Notes under the pieces: model-generated
Seen by the model: only the letters and a program-made list of their open reading frames with translations
Told to the model about the DNA's origin: nothing
Database searches by the model: none
Position numbers and translations under genes: made by a program
Shown here: positions 41,724 to 51,514 of the stretch, in pieces
Position numbering within the stretch: position 1 is the stretch's first letter
Layout: the number at the start of each line of letters is the position of its first letter
Assembly (NCBI RefSeq): GCF_030929615.1
Contig: NZ_JAVFVU010000034.1
Location: 26,034-90,033, forward strand
Direction of reading: 5' to 3'
Source: Dyadobacter sp. LHD-138
Lineage (GTDB): Bacteria > Bacteroidota > Bacteroidia > Cytophagales > Spirosomataceae
DNA: 64,000 nt

Positions 41724-43301
41724 TTATTGTAGTGGATAACCAGGGTTCTGAGGTTTCAGATTCGGGTTATTTCTCATCTCCTGAACGCCCAATGGGAAGA
41801 GCAGATGTTTTTCTTTTAACTCTACTCCGGATCCTACGTTCAGGTTAAGGTGTCCTACGAAATTATCAAAACCTTTGGTTTTTTCATTGAACACTTTACG
41901 CAAGCGAACCATGTCAAACCAGGTGATGCCTTCATAGCAGAATTCATGCCAGCGTTCTTTCCAAACGGCTTCGCGGAAGCTGGTTTGTGAATAAGTTCCC
42001 ATACCTGGTGTGGTAAGCTGAGCGCGGTCACGGATCTTCTTAAATGCATCGTATGCTTCCTGATTTACGCTTCCAACTTCATTTTGTGCTTCGGCATATA
42101 TCAACAGCACTTCGGCATATCTGATCAGGTTTACATTCAGGTTATTCAACCTGGTCGGTGTAATGCCTGGTCCTCCTAATGCATTAATATTGAAATACTT
42201 GAAGACATAAGGAGCTTCCAGTTCAAAGGGCGCACCCGTTCCGTTGAGAAAATATGAAGTGTAAAACCATCCATCCTGATTTTTCTTACGGAGGTCATTC
42301 GCATCATATGTTTCATAGAAAGATGTCGTGGGAACAGTGCTTCCCGTTCCGCTCGGACCAGAATAAGTAACTGGCTTAAAGTTGGGGAAGAAGTCATTCA
42401 ACGGGAAACCAGCCACCGAAGTATTGTACTGTATCTGGAATAAATGCTCAACCCTGTTCTTCAAATTCTCCTGGTGTAATTCCCGGTAAGTTGGGAACAG
42501 GTTTACGACAGCTGGATTCGCTTTTGCGTAAGTGATTACTTCGAGTGCTTTGTCGGCAGCAAGTTTGTAATGCGATGCTCCCTTGCTAAGCGGAAAGCCT
42601 GCCATCGTGAGGTATACCTTTGACAATAAAGATTTTACTGCCATTTGTGTAGCTCTTCCCGTGGTAGCTGTTACCGGAAAACCGGCTGCTTCAGCCGCTA
42701 GCAGATCTTCCACGATCAATTTGTAGATTTCTTCCTGTGGCGCTTTGCTCGGGCTAAAATCCTCCGAATCAGGCGTTTGTGGTTTGGTGATCAAAGGGGC
42801 ATCTCCCCACAAGCGCACCACATTGAAATAGGCCCAGGCCCGAAGGAATCTGGCTTCTCCAATGAGCTTTGTTTTTTGTGCTTCATTGGCAGCGGGGAAC
42901 GCAATACCAGGGATTTTTGCTATTCCAAGGTTTGCATTGCCAATGATCCGGTACAGCCCATTCCACCAGTTAACGATATGTCCTGTATTGCCGTCATAAG
43001 TCAAAGAATACAGGTTGTTTAAGTCGGAGTTTTGGCCGGTTTGGGTGGTCGCTGTTCCGGTTACCGCTTCCAGCATTTGCCAGTTGGCGGAGAAAATACC
43101 GGCACCCTCGCCGTAAAACCTGAGTCCTGCATAGGTTGCATTGACGACAGATTCCGCATGATCCGGGATCGTAAAAAAGACATCGGGCTGTAAGTTGGAA
43201 GGATCTGTTTCGTCCAAAAAGTCGGAACAACTGGTAGGCCCCAAAAGGATTGCCGCGCCGAGGAACAACTTAGATATATACTTAATGCTATTTAGTTTCA
43301 T
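41724..43301 (-). CDS. SusD/RagB family nutrient-binding lipoprotein
   Basis: A protein of about 525 residues with a lipoprotein signal ending LLGPTSC and the SusD start SDFLDETDPSNLQPDVFF. TPR-like helices follow (GEARFLRAWAYFNVVRLWGDAPLIT) and the C-terminal half has the usual RYAEVLLIYAEAQNEVG and KERWHEFCYEGITWFDMVR motifs. It captures the ligand at the surface and hands it to the SusC channel encoded just upstream. An alternative ATG four codons earlier (43313) is possible. No glycan- or peptide-degrading enzyme gene is adjacent, so the substrate is unknown. Confidence 0.92.
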   Translation of the reverse strand: MKLNSIKYISKLFLGAAILLGPTSCSDFLDETDPSNLQPDVFFTIPDHAESVVNATYAGLRFYGEGAGIFSANWQMLEAVTGTATTQTGQNSDLNNLYSLTYDGNTGHIVNWWNGLYRIIGNANLGIAKIPGIAFPAANEAQKTKLIGEARFLRAWAYFNVVRLWGDAPLITKPQTPDSEDFSPSKAPQEEIYKLIVEDLLAAEAAGFPVTATTGRATQMAVKSLLSKVYLTMAGFPLSKGASHYKLAADKALEVITYAKANPAVVNLFPTYRELHQENLKNRVEHLFQIQYNTSVAGFPLNDFFPNFKPVTYSGPSGTGSTVPTTSFYETYDANDLRKKNQDGWFYTSYFLNGTGAPFELEAPYVFKYFNINALGGPGITPTRLNNLNVNLIRYAEVLLIYAEAQNEVGSVNQEAYDAFKKIRDRAQLTTPGMGTYSQTSFREAVWKERWHEFCYEGITWFDMVRLRKVFNEKTKGFDNFVGHLNLNVGSGVELKEKHLLFPLGVQEMRNNPNLKPQNPGYPLQ

Positions 43302-43338
43302 GTCAATTGTCATTTAAATGATTCAAAGAGTCAATCTG

Positions 43339-46300
43339 TTAGAACGCAACCTGTAAACCTGCCGTGTAGGTAGTCGGCTTTGGATAGCTATGCCAAATCA
43401 TCCCTTGTGAGAAAACGTTGTCTCCATCTCCACCGCGGATTGGAGTTTGTTCCGGGTCGCCGTGAGGGTATTTACTGATCAGGAAGAAGTTCTGAGCGGA
43501 TACGTAAAGTCTCAGTTTGCTCATTTTTAGCTTGCTTGCAATTTCTGTCGGGAAGGAATAACCCAACAGCAGGTTCCGGCCGCGGATAAAGGATCCGTCA
43601 AAGATCCAGCGGGTATCCACATTGGTTACATAACCTGCTTTTGTATCGCGTAGCTGTGCGATCGGCGTATTCTGGTTCGTAGGTGTCCAGGCATCCAACA
43701 CCGTTGCATAGCTGTTGGCTAGCGATACTCTATCCTCACTGGCATGAAGGTTCATGTCCATCAAGTCGTTACCATAAGAAAACTGGACGTCAAAAGTAAG
43801 GTCAAAGTTGCCATAGCGAATGGTGTTCGTCATAGATCCCCATCCTTTTGGGCTACCATTTCCAATGATACTACGGTCTGCATCGGTGATGGCACCATCG
43901 CCATTAACGTCTTTGTATTTAATGTCACCAGGAAGCATTTTCAGGTTGCCGCGATAGCTGGTGAACTTGGCTGCTTCATCTCTTTCAGCTTCTGACCATG
44001 TTCCCAAACGGGTAAGTCCCCAGAAAGCACCCACAGGTTCTCCAATGCGTATGATGCTTGTTTGGTTGGTAATGGAAGGGCCACCCACACCAAAGATGTC
44101 GGAAGGTGTGGCAAGCGACAATACTTTGTTACGGTTAAAGGAAATGTTAAAACCTGTGTTCCAGGAGAATTTAGCTGTTTCAACGTTGACAGTGTTTAAA
44201 GTAAATTCAAACCCTTTGTTTTCCATTGAACCAACGTTTTTCCGGATGGTCGCATAGCCACTGGTACGGGGAACCGGCGCATCCAATAGCATGTCAGTTG
44301 TTTTTCTATAGTAGTAGTCTACTTCCAGGGCTATTCTTCCTTTCAGGAAACTAATTTCCAAACCTGCATCCGTTTGTGCTGTTTTTTCCCAACGTAGATC
44401 GGGGTTGGGTAGTCTGTTGATACCCGTACCGCTCACTCTGCTCTCACTAAATATAGTGGAGTAAGTGGAACTCAAGAGAGGGAGAGAAGAATAAGGTGGG
44501 ATCTCTGAGTTACCTGTAAGTCCGTAGCTGGTCCGTACCTTCAAATTAGAAATTATGGAATTTCCTTTTAAGAAGGCTTCATCAGAAACCTTCCAGGCCA
44601 AAGCAGCAGAAGGGAAGAATGCAAATTTATGATCTCTACCGAATTTAGACGATCCATCCGCACGGCCCGTAACGGTGAACAGATATTTTTCGTTTAAGGA
44701 ATAGTTCAGACGTCCAAAGTAGGAGTTAAACGCAAAACGTGAGGCTCCGGATACGTAGGGATTAGAAGACGGTGCTGTTGCGCCGGCTCCCAGGTTATCG
44801 AATCCGAAATAATCGGTAGCGAAGTTTTGAGCACCAACACCCGTAGTCGTGACGTTGGTTTCCTGCCATGAAATACCGGCAAGTGCATTCAGGGAATGAA
44901 TACCAAAGGACTTATTGTACGTCAGGTAGTTTTCCCATGACCAGAAAGTTTCCTTTCTGTTATCCTTTCTTGCTGTGCCCAGCTCCCCTGGCGTCAGCGT
45001 GCGGGTTTGCGATTGGTTTGCTTCCTGCGTGATTACGTTTACGCCCAGTACAGAACGCAACTCAAGCCCCTTGGCAAGGGCCACGTTTCCGTAAAGACTA
45101 CCCAGCGTTGTTTGTGTATTCAGATTGAACTTGCGACCCATCAGACGGTGTACAGAACTCATGGCTCCTTCAGCACCAGGATAATCACGGTTGTTTGCAA
45201 ATTCTCCGTTAGGATATTTTACAGGCATAAAAGGGAAATCCTCTACCATTTGACGTGGAACGGCATCACTAATATCTACCAGATTCTCTGCCTGATTGTT
45301 ATAGCTTAACGTACCGCCGATTCTCAGCCATTTTTTTACCTGGTCATCAATGCTGAAACGGGATGAATAACGTTTCAGATACGAGGTTTTGATTAATCCT
45401 TGGTCGTCGCGGTAATTAAGTGACAGCGAGTAAGTGGTCTTGTTGTTGCCACCACTGAAACCTAACTGATGATTCTGAGAAACTCTGTTTTGTGTCGACT
45501 CTTTGAACCAGTCCGTATCGTAGTTAGGCGCGTATTTTTTTGTTCCATCCGGATTATTGGTTACTGTAAATATATCCGGGTGTGCTGCCTGTAGAGAAGC
45601 ACGTCGTACCTGTGGGTCGTGGCTCTTGTACTTGCCTTCTGCCCAACCTGCCGGGTCGAATTTTTCCATATTCTTATATGACAAATCCTCTACATCCAGA
45701 TATTGTTGTGCATTAAGTACCTTAGCTCTTTTCGGTCCGGCTGTTGGTACGCTTAGATCAAGGTTATAAGTAATGACGCCTTCCCCGGATTTACCTCTTT
45801 TGGTGGTAATCATAATGACCCCGTTTGCACCTCTGGCTCCATAAATGGCAGTAGATGAGGCATCTTTCAACACCTCTACCGATACGATATCATTTGGGTT
45901 GATAAAGTCAATCGCCTGGCTTTGCTGATTTTGATTTCCCTGCGGCAACATTACACCATCCACCACGTATAATGGGTTATTGGATGAGTTGATCGAGCTG
46001 AACCCACGGATACGAACGTTGGAACGTCCACCCGGGCGTCCCGAGTTGATATTAACCTGTACACCGGAAACTTTCCCTTGTAACGCCTGATTCAGTGAGG
46101 GCACAGGACGCTCTCTAAGTTCTGCTTCTTTTACAGAACCAACAGAACCCGTTAAATCTGATTTCTTGGCAGTACCATAACCGATAACAACCACTTCACT
46201 CAGTGCTTTTGTGTCGGATTCAATTGCGATATCAAGTACGGAACGGTTTCCTACCGCCATTTCCTGGCTCACATATCCTACAAAGCTGAATACAAGAACA

Positions 46301-46872
46301 GCTCCGCTTTCAGGTACAGCAAGTGTGTAGTTTCCATCGCCGTCGGTGGTAGTACCTGTACTTGTGCCTTTTAGAACGACGTTTACCCCAGGAAGGCTTT
46401 CACCTTTTTCCTTATCGGTAACTTTTCCTTTTATGGTTCTGTCAACACTTTTGGCTGCAAGCGCATTGATGTTGATCTTTTCTGCCAAAATGGTGTTCAT
46501 GCCCACTTTGTTGCCCTGATAAAGAACAACCTGGTTTTCCATCACTTTGTACAGAATGCCGTGTGGCGCAAGCATTTGATCCAGAACTTCTGACAAGGCT
46601 TTTGCTTTGGCATTAATCGTTACTTTCATTTCGTTCTTTACCACTTTGCTGCTGAAAATGAAACGAACTTTCGTGGCTGTTTCCAGTTGCAACAATGCAC
46701 TTCTCAACGAGGCGTCTTTCAGTGCAAGTTCTGTTTTCTGGCTTAACAGATTTTGTTCAAGGCTGTCTTTCGCGTAGGTTCCAAAGGAACACAGCAACGC
46801 GAGAAGCATTAGTAAGGTTTTTTGCATCGCTCCTATCGGAGACGTGCTTTTTCTGGTATTGTTACTTTTCAT
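43339..46872 (-). CDS. SusC/RagA family TonB-linked receptor with STN signalling domain
   Basis: An 1177-residue outer-membrane transporter. After the signal peptide comes an STN domain (about residues 50-118, with VRFIFSSKVVKNEMKVTINA), which contacts FecR-type anti-sigma factors. A carboxypeptidase-regulatory-like domain (147-230, TIKGKVTDKEKGESLPGVNV) and plug (VVVIGYGTAKKSDLTGSVGSV; NVRIRGFSSINSSNNPLYVVDG) precede the barrel. The N-terminal STN domain makes it both importer and sensor: ligand binding would signal to FecR (47049-48053) and free the sigma factor (48193-48804). It is followed by susD 25 bp later. Confidence 0.95.
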   Translation of the reverse strand: MKSNNTRKSTSPIGAMQKTLLMLLALLCSFGTYAKDSLEQNLLSQKTELALKDASLRSALLQLETATKVRFIFSSKVVKNEMKVTINAKAKALSEVLDQMLAPHGILYKVMENQVVLYQGNKVGMNTILAEKININALAAKSVDRTIKGKVTDKEKGESLPGVNVVLKGTSTGTTTDGDGNYTLAVPESGAVLVFSFVGYVSQEMAVGNRSVLDIAIESDTKALSEVVVIGYGTAKKSDLTGSVGSVKEAELRERPVPSLNQALQGKVSGVQVNINSGRPGGRSNVRIRGFSSINSSNNPLYVVDGVMLPQGNQNQQSQAIDFINPNDIVSVEVLKDASSTAIYGARGANGVIMITTKRGKSGEGVITYNLDLSVPTAGPKRAKVLNAQQYLDVEDLSYKNMEKFDPAGWAEGKYKSHDPQVRRASLQAAHPDIFTVTNNPDGTKKYAPNYDTDWFKESTQNRVSQNHQLGFSGGNNKTTYSLSLNYRDDQGLIKTSYLKRYSSRFSIDDQVKKWLRIGGTLSYNNQAENLVDISDAVPRQMVEDFPFMPVKYPNGEFANNRDYPGAEGAMSSVHRLMGRKFNLNTQTTLGSLYGNVALAKGLELRSVLGVNVITQEANQSQTRTLTPGELGTARKDNRKETFWSWENYLTYNKSFGIHSLNALAGISWQETNVTTTGVGAQNFATDYFGFDNLGAGATAPSSNPYVSGASRFAFNSYFGRLNYSLNEKYLFTVTGRADGSSKFGRDHKFAFFPSAALAWKVSDEAFLKGNSIISNLKVRTSYGLTGNSEIPPYSSLPLLSSTYSTIFSESRVSGTGINRLPNPDLRWEKTAQTDAGLEISFLKGRIALEVDYYYRKTTDMLLDAPVPRTSGYATIRKNVGSMENKGFEFTLNTVNVETAKFSWNTGFNISFNRNKVLSLATPSDIFGVGGPSITNQTSIIRIGEPVGAFWGLTRLGTWSEAERDEAAKFTSYRGNLKMLPGDIKYKDVNGDGAITDADRSIIGNGSPKGWGSMTNTIRYGNFDLTFDVQFSYGNDLMDMNLHASEDRVSLANSYATVLDAWTPTNQNTPIAQLRDTKAGYVTNVDTRWIFDGSFIRGRNLLLGYSFPTEIASKLKMSKLRLYVSAQNFFLISKYPHGDPEQTPIRGGDGDNVFSQGMIWHSYPKPTTYTAGLQVAF

Positions 46873-47048
46873 ACGGTTGGTTGCTTTAATTATGAAAATG
46901 TTAGTACTCCGTCCAAGGCATTTATTTAGTGGAATGAGTCAGTTCAGAAACCTGGTGAGGCAGTTGGAAGTAATACTGGTAGGCTTTTGTTCATACGTTT
47001 AATTTAGAGGTTAAATAGAAGATACTGGTTTAAATTATGGATAAGCGC

Positions 47049-48053
47049 TTAGTCACAACCTGCCCCGGAAAGACGGATTGTGCCGTTGTTGATTGTGTAG
47101 GTTGCACCGATGGATTGGCACAAAAGGTCTAGGATCACAGGTAATCTGAGGTTGGTGAAATCGGCGCGCAGAAAACAGTCCTGCATCACTTCATTCTCAA
47201 ACTCAATCTGAATGGCAAACATTTCTTCCAGAGTACCGGTAACCTGTTTGACAGAAGCCCAGTCGAAATTGATCGTAACGGGTTCCCAAATTTGGAAAGG
47301 AGCGGTCGGGACCCGTTTAAATTCATTGAGTTTTCCCGACAGGCAGTCAAACGCCACCTGTTGTTTTGCTTTGATAATCCGTTTCTCTTCCGGGCCGCTC
47401 ACGGCAACGGTGCCGCTTACCACGGAAACTTCGAAATGCTTGCTCCCTTTTTTGGCCTGAACATTGAAGCTTGTGCCCAAAACTTCGGTGGTCATTTTGC
47501 CTGTATGGATGATAAAGGGTTTTGCAGTATTTCTGGTAACGTCGAAAAAAGCTTCTCCTTCGAGGGTTATCTCACGTATTTTGTTTCCATAGCTATTGGA
47601 ATAAACAACCCTGGATCCTGGATTTAGCCAGACTTTACTGCTGTCGGGTAATTGCTGAAACAGAATCTGGGCGGTTTTGTTTTCCAGATATTTTGTTGCG
47701 CTTTCAATACGTGTTATTGGTTGTTGCTTGGCCGACAATGGACTACTCCGAAAGAAAAAGGAAATCCCAAAACCCAGGATGACCGACGCCGCCACATACC
47801 AATGCCACTGACGGAAGAGATGTATGGTCAGGTTTTTATTGTTTTCACGCTCTTTGAGTTTTATCTGTGCCCTGATTTTTTCAAAAACAGAGCTTGAGTA
47901 ACGCCCGGTTTTTGCATCGGGGAATACCGTGTCCAGATCCGGTTCATTCTCAAATGACTGGTACCATTTCTCAACCTCTTCCAGCTCTTCCCGCGTGGAG
48001 GTGCCATTCAGATATTTATCCAATACTTCAGATGAAATAGAAGTTCTTTTCAT
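47049..48053 (-). CDS. FecR family anti-sigma factor
   Basis: A 334-residue protein. The N-terminal cytoplasmic part (1 to about 88) binds sigma; a single membrane span (HWYVAASVILGFGISFFF, about 89-106) follows; the periplasmic part has the FecR domain (YSNSYGNKIREITLEGEAFFDV, TEVLGTSFNVQAKKG, VVSGTVAVSG) and a C-terminal DUF4974 region. It lies between the sigma gene and the STN-bearing SusC gene, completing a transmembrane sensing chain. The 176-bp gap before susC should carry the sigma-dependent promoter, but no motif is obvious to me. Confidence 0.93.
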   Translation of the reverse strand: MKRTSISSEVLDKYLNGTSTREELEEVEKWYQSFENEPDLDTVFPDAKTGRYSSSVFEKIRAQIKLKERENNKNLTIHLFRQWHWYVAASVILGFGISFFFRSSPLSAKQQPITRIESATKYLENKTAQILFQQLPDSSKVWLNPGSRVVYSNSYGNKIREITLEGEAFFDVTRNTAKPFIIHTGKMTTEVLGTSFNVQAKKGSKHFEVSVVSGTVAVSGPEEKRIIKAKQQVAFDCLSGKLNEFKRVPTAPFQIWEPVTINFDWASVKQVTGTLEEMFAIQIEFENEVMQDCFLRADFTNLRLPVILDLLCQSIGATYTINNGTIRLSGAGCD

Positions 48054-48192
48054 AGATCAATTTGTTTTGGATAATAATAAATTGATTTAGTGCAAAATAT
48101 TAACTTTTGTACTAGGACGTACCGAAAGGCTCAACACCTTAGTGGAATGATGAAAAAAGATTAAATTTTTTTATTTGATAATATTGGAAGCC

Positions 48193-48804
48193 CTAAATCA
48201 GGTCAATATATTGCTCGAAGGCAGTCAGGAACATGGAAATACAGGAGATAGAATAATCACGAAGCCGGTGACGGATTGTATTCCGTGCTTTTAAAAGATG
48301 ACTTTCGATGGTCTTGGGAGAAACGTTGGTTTCGCTGGCAATCTGCTGAATGGATAACCCGCTTTCAAATAACTCATATACGTTCCGGCATTTTTCCGGC
48401 AGGTCGGAGACACTCTGCTCGTAAGCCGTTTTTAAATCGTTGTAGGCAATTTCTTCATAGGTCGCATACCCGGTTTCTTTTTCGGCGTAGTCTGCCGGGT
48501 ATTCGGCTACCTTGTTATTCTTGCGGAAAAATGAGATCACGGCATTGCGCAAAGACGTGTGGATGTACGCATCAAACGTTTTAGCAACTATGATCTGGTG
48601 TCTTTTGAACCATATAGCCACGAAAAGCTCCTGCACTAGTTCTTCCGACTGATCGCGGTCACGAAGTCTTTTGTAGGCATCATTAAGAATCCTGTAAAAA
48701 TACCGGCGGTACAGTTCTTCAAAAGCAAGGTGATTATCCAGTTTAATTTCGGAGAACAATTCCTCGTCATTAAATTCCATAAACTGAATCCTATTTGTGC
48801 TCAT
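48193..48804 (-). CDS. ECF RNA polymerase sigma factor (FecI-like)
   Basis: A 203-residue sigma-70 family protein. Region 2 has AFEELYRRYFYRILNDAYKRLRDRDQSEELVQELFVAIW; region 4 has LPEKCRNVYELFESGLSIQQIASETNVSPKTIESHLLKARN, with its helix-turn-helix. It should direct transcription of the susC-susD pair when FecR releases it. The first gene of the minus-strand unit, it has a 139-bp gap to fecR and a 500-bp gap to the divergent FG-GAP gene. A palindrome 123 bp upstream (48927-48942) may be an operator. Confidence 0.93.
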   Translation of the reverse strand: MSTNRIQFMEFNDEELFSEIKLDNHLAFEELYRRYFYRILNDAYKRLRDRDQSEELVQELFVAIWFKRHQIIVAKTFDAYIHTSLRNAVISFFRKNNKVAEYPADYAEKETGYATYEEIAYNDLKTAYEQSVSDLPEKCRNVYELFESGLSIQQIASETNVSPKTIESHLLKARNTIRHRLRDYSISCISMFLTAFEQYIDLI

Positions 48805-49305
48805 AGATGTTACAGTTGTTAGTCAGGATAGGGGAATAAAGTTGTAGAGGTCTATTCCGTATGGCAATATTATAATAAATAAATAGAATATTTAAATGGT
48901 ATTTTAATTTTAAGATTAAATCGGCGTTGCAAACGTTTGCAAAAAAAAATCTGGACGTCTTTAAGTAACCGTTGTTCGGGCCAGTTTCTGTAAGTAACTC
49001 AAAAACATATAGTAATCTCTCCTGCGGTCTTGGATATCACACCTTAATAGTATATTATTGATATTCAAAAGGTCAGCTTTTCAGGAAGGGACGTTTTAAT
49101 GCATTATACCATATATTTTTTATCGGTTACAAAATATTGGTATTCCTTCACGAACTTCTTTTCCTGCGGGGGAACAGCAGAAAGCGGTCCGCAAGGATTT
49201 AATACGGTTTATACTTATTTTTTTGAATCAGCCTGTTTGGTTATCAAAATAGGTTGGCGCAGATGTACCACTCAACTTATGATTTATAAACTTTATTCCT
49301 CATCT
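48805..49305. other. 501-bp divergent intergenic region
   Basis: This is the longest gene-free stretch. It separates the ECF sigma gene (minus) from the FG-GAP protein gene (plus). It contains the palindrome at 48927-48942 and AT-rich sequence. No exact TAnnTTTG box was found on either strand. The plus-strand frame that extends upstream from 49306 to 49099 looks non-coding. Confidence 0.7.
48927..48942. promoter_or_regulatory. LacI-type palindrome in the divergent region
   Basis: TTGCAAACGTTTGCAA, a perfect 16-bp palindrome with central CG. It matches the style of LacI/PurR family operators. It lies 123 bp upstream of the sigma gene and 364 bp upstream of the FG-GAP gene. No LacI regulator is encoded in the window. 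Confidence 0.5.
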
Positions 49306-51432
49306 ATGAAACGTGTAGTCAATTCAGTTAGTCATGTTCAATGTAGGTCCTTCTCAAGTTTTACAAAACCCTGTTCGATACTTTTGCTGGCTGTCGTCGT
49401 GATGATTTCAGGAAAGAGTTATGGCCAGGGTTTTATGGATGTCACGACAAACCAATTTCAAAATTTACCCGGTTTCGCCTTCGGTGCCACGGCCTGGGGA
49501 GATTATGACAACGATGGGCGGCTGGATCTGATGGTCACCGGAAGTATGAATCTGGGCGTGAAAAGTATTCTCTATCAGAATACACCGGCAGGTTTTGTGG
49601 ACCAGTCTGCTTTATTTGCGAATTTGCCCAATGTACAATTTGGCTCGGTGGCCTGGGGAGATTATGATAACGACGGTCGGCTCGATCTGATGCTTACCGG
49701 GGCCGATGTTTCGGGTTTTGTTAGTAAACTGTATCGGAATACACCGGCTGGTTTTGTTGATGCATCTATGGTTTTACCGGATCTGCCAGGACTGGCCTTC
49801 GGAACGATCGACTGGGTGGATTATGATAACGACGGTCGGCTGGATTTGCTGCTGACCGGTTTGGGATTTCCTTTGGATGTCAACAAATTATACCATAATA
49901 CACCGGCAGGTTTTGTCGACGTGTTTAGCACGCTTCCAACCCTTACGGCATTACAATATACATCAACGGCCTGGGGAGATGTTAATAACGATGGCCGTAA
50001 GGACCTGCTCATAACCGGTAACACGAATACGACAGGGCCTTTTAGCAAACTTTTTCTTAATGATGCTGTCGGCTTTCTTGAAGCCACAGACTTGTTACCC
50101 GGCCTTCCCGGACTTTATGTAGCATCGGTTGCCTGGGGTGATTACGACAACGACGGCAGACTGGATCTGATAGCGACCGGGCAAACGGAGGACGGGGGCG
50201 GTTTTACGGCACTTTACCATAACACACCCGGCGGTTTTGTTGATGTGACGAACACGTTAATCCCGGATGTAATCGGCCAGGCGTATACCAAAGCCCTTTG
50301 GGGAGACTATAATAACGACGGGCGCAGCGATCTTTTTCTGGTAGGCTCAAGCACATCGGCCAGCGTGTTGTATGGTAATGAAATCACGGGTTTTGTTAGC
50401 AATCCGGAACTTCCGTCCTATCTGGCAACATTAACAGATTTTATACCGTCCTGGGTTGACTTTGACAACGACGGTAAACTGGATTTGTTTACCGTCGGCG
50501 GTTTGGGCGGTTTTGGGCAGGACAGTAAGCTTTATAGTAACCAGGCCGTACTGGCCAATACGTCTCCGGAGGCTCCCACCGACTTATCGGCTACGGTAAC
50601 GGATGTGAGCGCCAAATTAACCTGGCAGCCAGCACTTGATACTCAGACAATACCCACGGGTTTAAACTATAATTTATATGTGAGTGATACACCCGGCGGC
50701 CAAAATATTGTTGGCCCGATGGCAGATCAGGCCAACGGATTCAGGAAGATCGTGAAAGCGGGAGGACAGCAAACCCTGGTGGCAGATTTGGCAGGACTAA
50801 TACCTGATAAAACGTATTACTGGGGCGTGCAGGCAATTGATCCGGCGTTTTCCGGGTCTCCTTTTTCAGAAGAGCGGTCTTTCAAAACATTATCCACATT
50901 GCCGGTAACGTTAATCCGTTTTACAGCCGAAAATACGGAAAGCCAGGTCGCCCTGAAATGGAAAACAACCACGGAGATCAACAGTAGCTTTTTTGAAATA
51001 CAACGGAGTCAAAATGCGAAGGACTGGGCAAAAATCGGTGAGGTTTCTGCTTCGGGAGAAAGCAGCAGTGTTCGTGATTATTCTTTTCAGGATGAAAAAC
51101 CGTTTTCTGGCAATAATTATTACCGGCTAAAAATGATTGATAAGGATCAAACCTATGCCTTTAGCGGGATTCGTAATGTGCGGTTTGCAGGCAGTCCCGA
51201 GATATCTTTTTATCCCAATCCGGTAATGGAACAGTTGACGATCAAAACCAAGGACGGGGAACCAATCAAAAATATTGAGATTGTTAATACCAGCGGGCAG
51301 AAGGTATATTATTCTGAATTGAAATCTGACGATCCGATTCTGGTTGGCAAATTTCAAAATGGGCTTTATGGCGTGAAGGTAACCAAGGCAGACGGGCAAG
51401 TGATAACGCACAAAATTGTGATCAATCACTAG
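49306..51432 (+). CDS. Secreted FG-GAP/VCBS repeat protein with T9SS sorting domain
   Basis: A protein of about 708 residues. Signal peptide ends MISGKSYGQ. Seven repeats follow, each with a calcium-binding loop such as WGDYDNDGRLDLMVTG (variants WVDYDNDG, WGDVNNDG, WVDFDNDG), forming an FG-GAP beta-propeller. A fibronectin type III domain (SPEAPTDLSATVTDVSAKLTW) comes next, then a type A C-terminal sorting domain (FYPNPVMEQLTIKT to the end KIVINH). It should be exported by T9SS and held on the surface as an adhesin or binding protein. The start at 49306 was chosen over an upstream in-frame ATG because it gives a clean signal peptide. Confidence 0.9.
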   Translation: MKRVVNSVSHVQCRSFSSFTKPCSILLLAVVVMISGKSYGQGFMDVTTNQFQNLPGFAFGATAWGDYDNDGRLDLMVTGSMNLGVKSILYQNTPAGFVDQSALFANLPNVQFGSVAWGDYDNDGRLDLMLTGADVSGFVSKLYRNTPAGFVDASMVLPDLPGLAFGTIDWVDYDNDGRLDLLLTGLGFPLDVNKLYHNTPAGFVDVFSTLPTLTALQYTSTAWGDVNNDGRKDLLITGNTNTTGPFSKLFLNDAVGFLEATDLLPGLPGLYVASVAWGDYDNDGRLDLIATGQTEDGGGFTALYHNTPGGFVDVTNTLIPDVIGQAYTKALWGDYNNDGRSDLFLVGSSTSASVLYGNEITGFVSNPELPSYLATLTDFIPSWVDFDNDGKLDLFTVGGLGGFGQDSKLYSNQAVLANTSPEAPTDLSATVTDVSAKLTWQPALDTQTIPTGLNYNLYVSDTPGGQNIVGPMADQANGFRKIVKAGGQQTLVADLAGLIPDKTYYWGVQAIDPAFSGSPFSEERSFKTLSTLPVTLIRFTAENTESQVALKWKTTTEINSSFFEIQRSQNAKDWAKIGEVSASGESSSVRDYSFQDEKPFSGNNYYRLKMIDKDQTYAFSGIRNVRFAGSPEISFYPNPVMEQLTIKTKDGEPIKNIEIVNTSGQKVYYSELKSDDPILVGKFQNGLYGVKVTKADGQVITHKIVINH

Positions 51433-51433
51433 G

Positions 51434-51477
51434 AAACAGAAAACGGGTGCTCAGCATTGAACACCCGTTTTCTGTTT
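51434..51477 (+). terminator. Terminator after the FG-GAP gene
   Basis: A perfect 16-bp stem, AAACAGAAAACGGGTG / CACCCGTTTTCTGTTT, with a 12-nt loop. It may also serve the convergent oxidoreductase gene ending at 51515. Confidence 0.85.
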
Positions 51478-51514
51478 ATTTCAGGATTTCTTCCAGAAAA
51501 TCTTCCGGATTTTT

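Noticed and set aside
49099..49305. An N-terminal extension of the FG-GAP protein
   Set aside because: The extra 69 residues are Cys/Tyr/Phe-rich without pattern and would bury a clean signal peptide that starts at 49306.
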